A stretch of 8,065 nt of DNA, from assembly GCA_009702205.1 (NCBI GenBank), contig WLIM01000045.1, positions 1-8,065 of the forward strand, in the 5' to 3' direction. Source of the stretch: Actinomycetota bacterium. Its GTDB lineage: Bacteria > Actinomycetota > Actinomycetes > Nanopelagicales > Nanopelagicaceae. Numbering within the stretch: position 1 is the stretch's first letter; each line of letters opens with the position of its first letter. The notes under the pieces were generated by a model. That model was given only the letters and a program-made list of their open reading frames with translations, was not told the DNA's origin and did not search any database. The translations under genes were made by a program, and so were the position numbers. Shown piece by piece: positions 4,812 through 8,065 of the stretch.

Positions 4812-5726
4812 TTAGTTCGCTCTCGGATGAGAGCTCGCATAACTTTCTCGCAGTCGATCAATCGTAACCATTGTATAAATCTGCGTTGTTGTCACCGATG
4901 CGTGACCTAAAAGTTCTTGAACAACTCTGATATCGGCGCCTCCATCTAGAAGGTGCGTTGCAAAAGAGTGTCGGAGTGAGTGCGGCGTAACTCTTACGTC
5001 GAGATTTGCCCGTTCTGCAGCGCTAGAAACTATTTCCCAGGCACTCTGCCTGCTCAAAGCATTGCCTCTCATATTTAGGAAAACCTTTGAACTCTTTTTT
5101 CCTTTTGCGAGAGTTGGTCTGGAACGCGTTAAATACTCTTCAAGACTGTTTCGTGCAAAATTCCCAACTGGAACCATTCTCTCTTTAGAACCTTTGCCAA
5201 ACAATTTTACCGTCAACGTCTCATCGAGTTGCGAGATGTCATCTGTCGAGAGATTTGTTACTTCACTGATGCGCGCACCAGTTGCATAAAGTATTTCAAT
5301 GAGTGCTGTATCTCGAAGGGAAATTTCATCGTTACCAATTTTTGTCGCTTCAATTATTCTTACAATTTCGTCTATTTTAAGCGCTTTCGGTAAACGCTTC
5401 GGAATGGAAGGTGGTGAATAATCCTTTAAGGGATCAATCGTTCTATTCTCTGATGAGAGGAATTTGAAAAGATTTCTAATAGTGACAACCATTCTCGCAT
5501 TACTGCTTTCTGCGCTCTCCCCCGAACTTCGCAAAGAGGCCAAAAATAGGTCAACATGATTTGGACTCACATCTGTTACAGCTAAATTGTGATCATCCAG
5601 GAATTTGGCGAACTTCTTGAGATCTAAACGGTAAGCGGAAATCGTATTTTTTGAAAGGCCTTTTTCGATTGCAGCGAAGTTTAAATAGTTCGCAACTAAA
5701 TCTGGTAGCTCAGCGCTATTTCCCAT
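4812..5726 (-). CDS. xerD: Site-specific tyrosine recombinase XerD
   Basis: Tyrosine recombinase that, usually with XerC, resolves chromosome dimers at dif near the terminus. The 304-residue length is standard. The N-terminal SAM-like core-binding domain (about 8-95) includes GLSKNTISAYRLDLKKF (23-39); the catalytic domain follows a PKRLPKAL linker (109-116). All active-site residues are present: Arg152 (ATGARISEV), Lys178 (GKGSKER), His249 and Arg252 (HSLRHSFATHLLDGG), His275 (LLGHASVTTTQIYT) and nucleophile Tyr284. It is therefore a complete enzyme. XerD rather than XerC is chosen because of the neighbours pyrG, recN and scpAB, a conserved actinobacterial position. The start overlaps the pyrG end by 11 nt; no clear Shine-Dalgarno site, so coupling to pyrG translation is likely. 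No dif-like sequence is seen nearby. Confidence 0.94.
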   Translation of the reverse strand: MGNSAELPDLVANYLNFAAIEKGLSKNTISAYRLDLKKFAKFLDDHNLAVTDVSPNHVDLFLASLRSSGESAESSNARMVVTIRNLFKFLSSENRTIDPLKDYSPPSIPKRLPKALKIDEIVRIIEATKIGNDEISLRDTALIEILYATGARISEVTNLSTDDISQLDETLTVKLFGKGSKERMVPVGNFARNSLEEYLTRSRPTLAKGKKSSKVFLNMRGNALSRQSAWEIVSSAAERANLDVRVTPHSLRHSFATHLLDGGADIRVVQELLGHASVTTTQIYTMVTIDRLRESYASSHPRAN

Positions 5727-7353
5727 TGTTCAAAATTGCCGCCGCAATTAAGCCTGCGAAAAGCGGATGAGCTTTCGTAGGACGCGATAGAAATTCAGGA
5801 TGTGCCTGAGTGCCTAAGTAAAATGGATGTACTTCTCTTGGCAGTTCAACGAATTCGACCAGATGGGCGTCAGGAGACAATCCAGAAAAAACTAAACCAG
5901 TCTTCGCTACCTCATCGCGGTAGCGATTATTAACTTCATATCTATGGCGGTGGCGTTCTTGAATTTCATTCGAACCATAAACTTCTGCAACTAAAGAACC
6001 GCTTGCCAGAACCGCTGGATAAAGCCCGAGGCGCATAGTGCCACCCATATCTCCTTTGCCAGCGACAATATCTTCCTGGCTTTGCATAGTTGAGATGACT
6101 GGATCCTTAGTTTCAGGATCAAACTCAGCAGAATTGGCGCCCTTAATACCCGCCAAATTTCTCGCAGCTTCGATCACCATGCATTGCAGACCTAAACACA
6201 AGCCGAGGGTTGGAATTTTATTCTCTCTTGAGAATTTGAGGGCACCCAATTTCCCTTCGATTCCACGAACTCCAAAACCACCTGGAACGCATACCGCGTC
6301 AACACCTTCAAGAGCCTTTTTTGCACCATCCGAAGTTTCACAATCATCACTTGCAACCCATTTAATGTTTACCTTTGCATTATTTGCAAAGCCGCCAGCT
6401 CTAAGTGCCTCCGTTACAGAGAGGTATGCATCTGGAAGATCAACATATTTGCCAACAAGTGCAACGCTAATTTGATGTGCGGGTTGATGCACGCGTTTTA
6501 ATAGATCATCCCATTCGCCCCAAACGATCTCACGAAGTGGCATTCCTAGTCTTCGGATTACATAAGAATCAAGACCTTCGTTAAAAAGCACTTTAGGGAT
6601 ATCGTAAATTGAAGGCGCATCTACTGCGGCAACTACTGCTTCCAAATCAACGTCGCACATTGATGAAATTTTTCGTTTAACTGAGTCAGGTATCTCGCGA
6701 TCAGATCTGATAACGATTGCATCAGGTGCGATACCTATTGCTCTAAGTGCAGCGACGCTATGTTGAGTTGGCTTTGTTTTCAACTCTCCCGAAGGTCCTA
6801 TATAGGGCACTAAAGAAACATGAAGGTAGAAAACATTATCGCGGCCAACATCCTGTCGAATTTGTCTAGCTGCCTCTAAGAACGGTTGGGATTCAATGTC
6901 TCCAACAGTTCCGCCCACTTCAGTTATAACAATGTCTATATCAGGACCGGCCATGGCTTTGATACGTTCTTTAATTTCATTAGTTATATGCGGAATAACT
7001 TGTACCGTGTCACCGAGGTACTCACCGCGCCGCTCTTTGCCAATCACATTTGAATACACTTGTCCGGTGGTTACATTTGCCGAACCATGGAGATTGACGT
7101 TTAGGAATCTTTCGTAGTGACCGATATCTAAATCAGTTTCAGCCCCGTCGTCGGTTACGAAAACCTCGCCGTGTTGGAAAGGATTCATGGTCCCTGGGTC
7201 AACATTCAAGTAGGGGTCGAGTTTTTGCATGGTGACGCGTAGCCCGCGTGATGTCAAAAGACGACCGAGACTGGATGCAGTTAAACCTTTTCCTAAACTT
7301 GAGGCTACTCCGCCGGTAACAAATAGATGCTTGGTCACATGCTGGGCGGTCAT
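5716..7353 (-). CDS. pyrG: CTP synthase (glutamine hydrolysing)
   Basis: Makes CTP from UTP, ATP and glutamine, the last step of de novo pyrimidine nucleotide synthesis. The 545 residues cover both domains. The N-terminal amidoligase domain (about 5-280) starts HLFVTGGVASSLGKGLTASS with the P-loop at 18-25, followed by LDPYLNVDPGTMNPFQHGEV (45-64) and TEVGGTVGDIES (144-155). The C-terminal class I glutamine amidotransferase domain (about 295-540) has PGGFGVRG (357-364), the nucleophile Cys386 in LGLCLGLQ and the partner residues His518 and Glu520 in AHPEFLSRP. All key residues are intact. It begins 6 nt after the recN stop without a clear Shine-Dalgarno site and overlaps xerD, so it is expressed as part of a longer message. 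Confidence 0.97.
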   Translation of the reverse strand: MTAQHVTKHLFVTGGVASSLGKGLTASSLGRLLTSRGLRVTMQKLDPYLNVDPGTMNPFQHGEVFVTDDGAETDLDIGHYERFLNVNLHGSANVTTGQVYSNVIGKERRGEYLGDTVQVIPHITNEIKERIKAMAGPDIDIVITEVGGTVGDIESQPFLEAARQIRQDVGRDNVFYLHVSLVPYIGPSGELKTKPTQHSVAALRAIGIAPDAIVIRSDREIPDSVKRKISSMCDVDLEAVVAAVDAPSIYDIPKVLFNEGLDSYVIRRLGMPLREIVWGEWDDLLKRVHQPAHQISVALVGKYVDLPDAYLSVTEALRAGGFANNAKVNIKWVASDDCETSDGAKKALEGVDAVCVPGGFGVRGIEGKLGALKFSRENKIPTLGLCLGLQCMVIEAARNLAGIKGANSAEFDPETKDPVISTMQSQEDIVAGKGDMGGTMRLGLYPAVLASGSLVAEVYGSNEIQERHRHRYEVNNRYRDEVAKTGLVFSGLSPDAHLVEFVELPREVHPFYLGTQAHPEFLSRPTKAHPLFAGLIAAAILNNGK

Positions 7354-7359
7354 GGAACG

Positions 7360-8065
7360 CTAACCTATCATTTCCTTGCGCGCAGCGGCGACTAAATCCA
7401 GAAGTTCACCTGCGTGTTGTTGGGCAGTCGCAGAATCTTCTTGGCCAGAGAGCAATCTTGCAATCTCTCGCTTCCGATCCTCGCCACCAACTAGTGAAAT
7501 ATTGCTTTGAGTCACTGACCCACTTTCATTCTTTGCAACTACTAAATGTGAGTCAGCCCAACTCGCGACCTGCGCAAGGTGAGTAACAACCAAGACTTGT
7601 GAATTTTGAGATAGCAACGCCAATCGCTTACCTACCTCGATAGCCGCCTTGCCTCCAACTCCAGAGTCAACTTCATCAAAAATATATGTCCCGATAGGTG
7701 AATTTGCTGCCAATACAACTTCAATGGCCAACATAACGCGAGAAAGTTCGCCACCACTTGCGCTCTTATTTAGCGGAAGTAATTTCCCATCTTTATGGCT
7801 AGTAAATGTGAACATAATTTCATCAATACCATCTATGCCAAAACTGGAAATCTCTTCTTCATTTCCCGTTGTAACCGCAATCTCAATCTTTGAATTGGGC
7901 ATTGCGAGGTGCATTAACTCTTTAGTTATCTCAATACCTAACTTCGCAGCGAACTTAATCCGAGATGCTGATAACTTCTTCGCAGACTTCTGCAATTCTT
8001 TGAAAACCGCAGCATTCTCTACCTCCATTTCGGAAAGTCGAACATCCCCACCGCGCAAATCTCCC
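7360..8065 (-). CDS. recN: DNA repair protein RecN, C-terminal part (runs off right edge)
   Basis: SMC-like ATPase acting early in recombinational repair of double-strand breaks. Only about 234 C-terminal codons are visible and the frame is open to the right edge, so an in-window TTG at 8058 is not the real start. Visible parts: the end of the coiled coil (LQKSAKKLSASRIKFAAKL), the conserved LNKSASGGELSRVMLAIEVVL with the ABC signature SGGELSR, Walker B with D-loop YIFDEVDSGVGGKAA, and the switch histidine in VLVVTHLAQVASWAD. ARLLSG and the C-terminal helix follow. These features distinguish it from SMC and RecF. The stop TAG lies 6 nt before pyrG, so steA/steB-type genes that may separate the two in other actinobacteria are absent here. 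Confidence 0.95.
   Translation of the reverse strand, partial: GDLRGGDVRLSEMEVENAAVFKELQKSAKKLSASRIKFAAKLGIEITKELMHLAMPNSKIEIAVTTGNEEEISSFGIDGIDEIMFTFTSHKDGKLLPLNKSASGGELSRVMLAIEVVLAANSPIGTYIFDEVDSGVGGKAAIEVGKRLALLSQNSQVLVVTHLAQVASWADSHLVVAKNESGSVTQSNISLVGGEDRKREIARLLSGQEDSATAQQHAGELLDLVAAARKEMIG

Noticed and set aside
6038..6475. 145-codon open frame on the plus strand
   Set aside because: Lies wholly antisense to pyrG, has no family resemblance, and the pyrG frame is intact with all catalytic residues.
8056..8058. TTG as the start of a short recN
   Set aside because: The frame stays open to the right edge and the visible protein begins in the middle of the RecN coiled coil, so the gene is simply cut by the window.

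Overview
The window is a stretch of bacterial housekeeping chromosome. Gene content and order (recN - pyrG - xerD // parA-like ATPase - small basic protein // scpA - scpB - rluB - aroH - tyrA) match the arrangement conserved in Actinobacteria, where recN, pyrG, xerD, a ParA-like gene, scpA, scpB and rluB lie in this order and aroH/tyrA can follow (established knowledge). The DNA is moderately AT-rich, the intergenic gaps are tiny, and genes that often separate recN, pyrG and xerD in larger actinobacteria are missing. I infer a streamlined, low-GC actinobacterium such as the freshwater acI (Nanopelagicales) lineage. Probable leaderless promoters (TANNNT box 6 nt before an ATG) fit an actinobacterium.

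Layout. Right arm (4812-8065, minus strand): the C-terminal part of recN runs into pyrG after 6 nt, and pyrG overlaps xerD by 11 nt, so the three look like one transcript. Middle (3499-4808, plus strand): a ParA-family ATPase overlaps, through ATGA, a small basic protein with a possible ribbon-helix-helix fold. This pair converges on xerD with a 3-nt gap. Left arm (1-3439, minus strand): scpA and scpB overlap by 8 nt, rluB follows after 93 nt, and after a 244-nt AT-rich, repeat-containing gap come aroH and the 5' part of tyrA, 2 nt apart and cut by the left edge. The parA-like gene and scpA are divergent, and their 59-nt spacer can hold two back-to-back promoters.

Functionally, most of the window concerns chromosome maintenance: ScpA/ScpB are the non-SMC condensin subunits, XerD resolves chromosome dimers, RecN acts in double-strand break repair, and the ParA-like ATPase with its small partner probably acts in positioning or segregation. 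PyrG makes CTP, RluB modifies 23S rRNA, and AroH plus TyrA carry chorismate towards tyrosine. I see no mobile element, CRISPR array, tRNA or rRNA gene. The least explained parts are the ParA/small-protein pair, the rluB-aroH gap with its repeated ATCGATAAATA-type motifs and a possible 43-codon ORF, and the apparent use of leaderless starts for lead genes versus strong Shine-Dalgarno sites for some internal genes.
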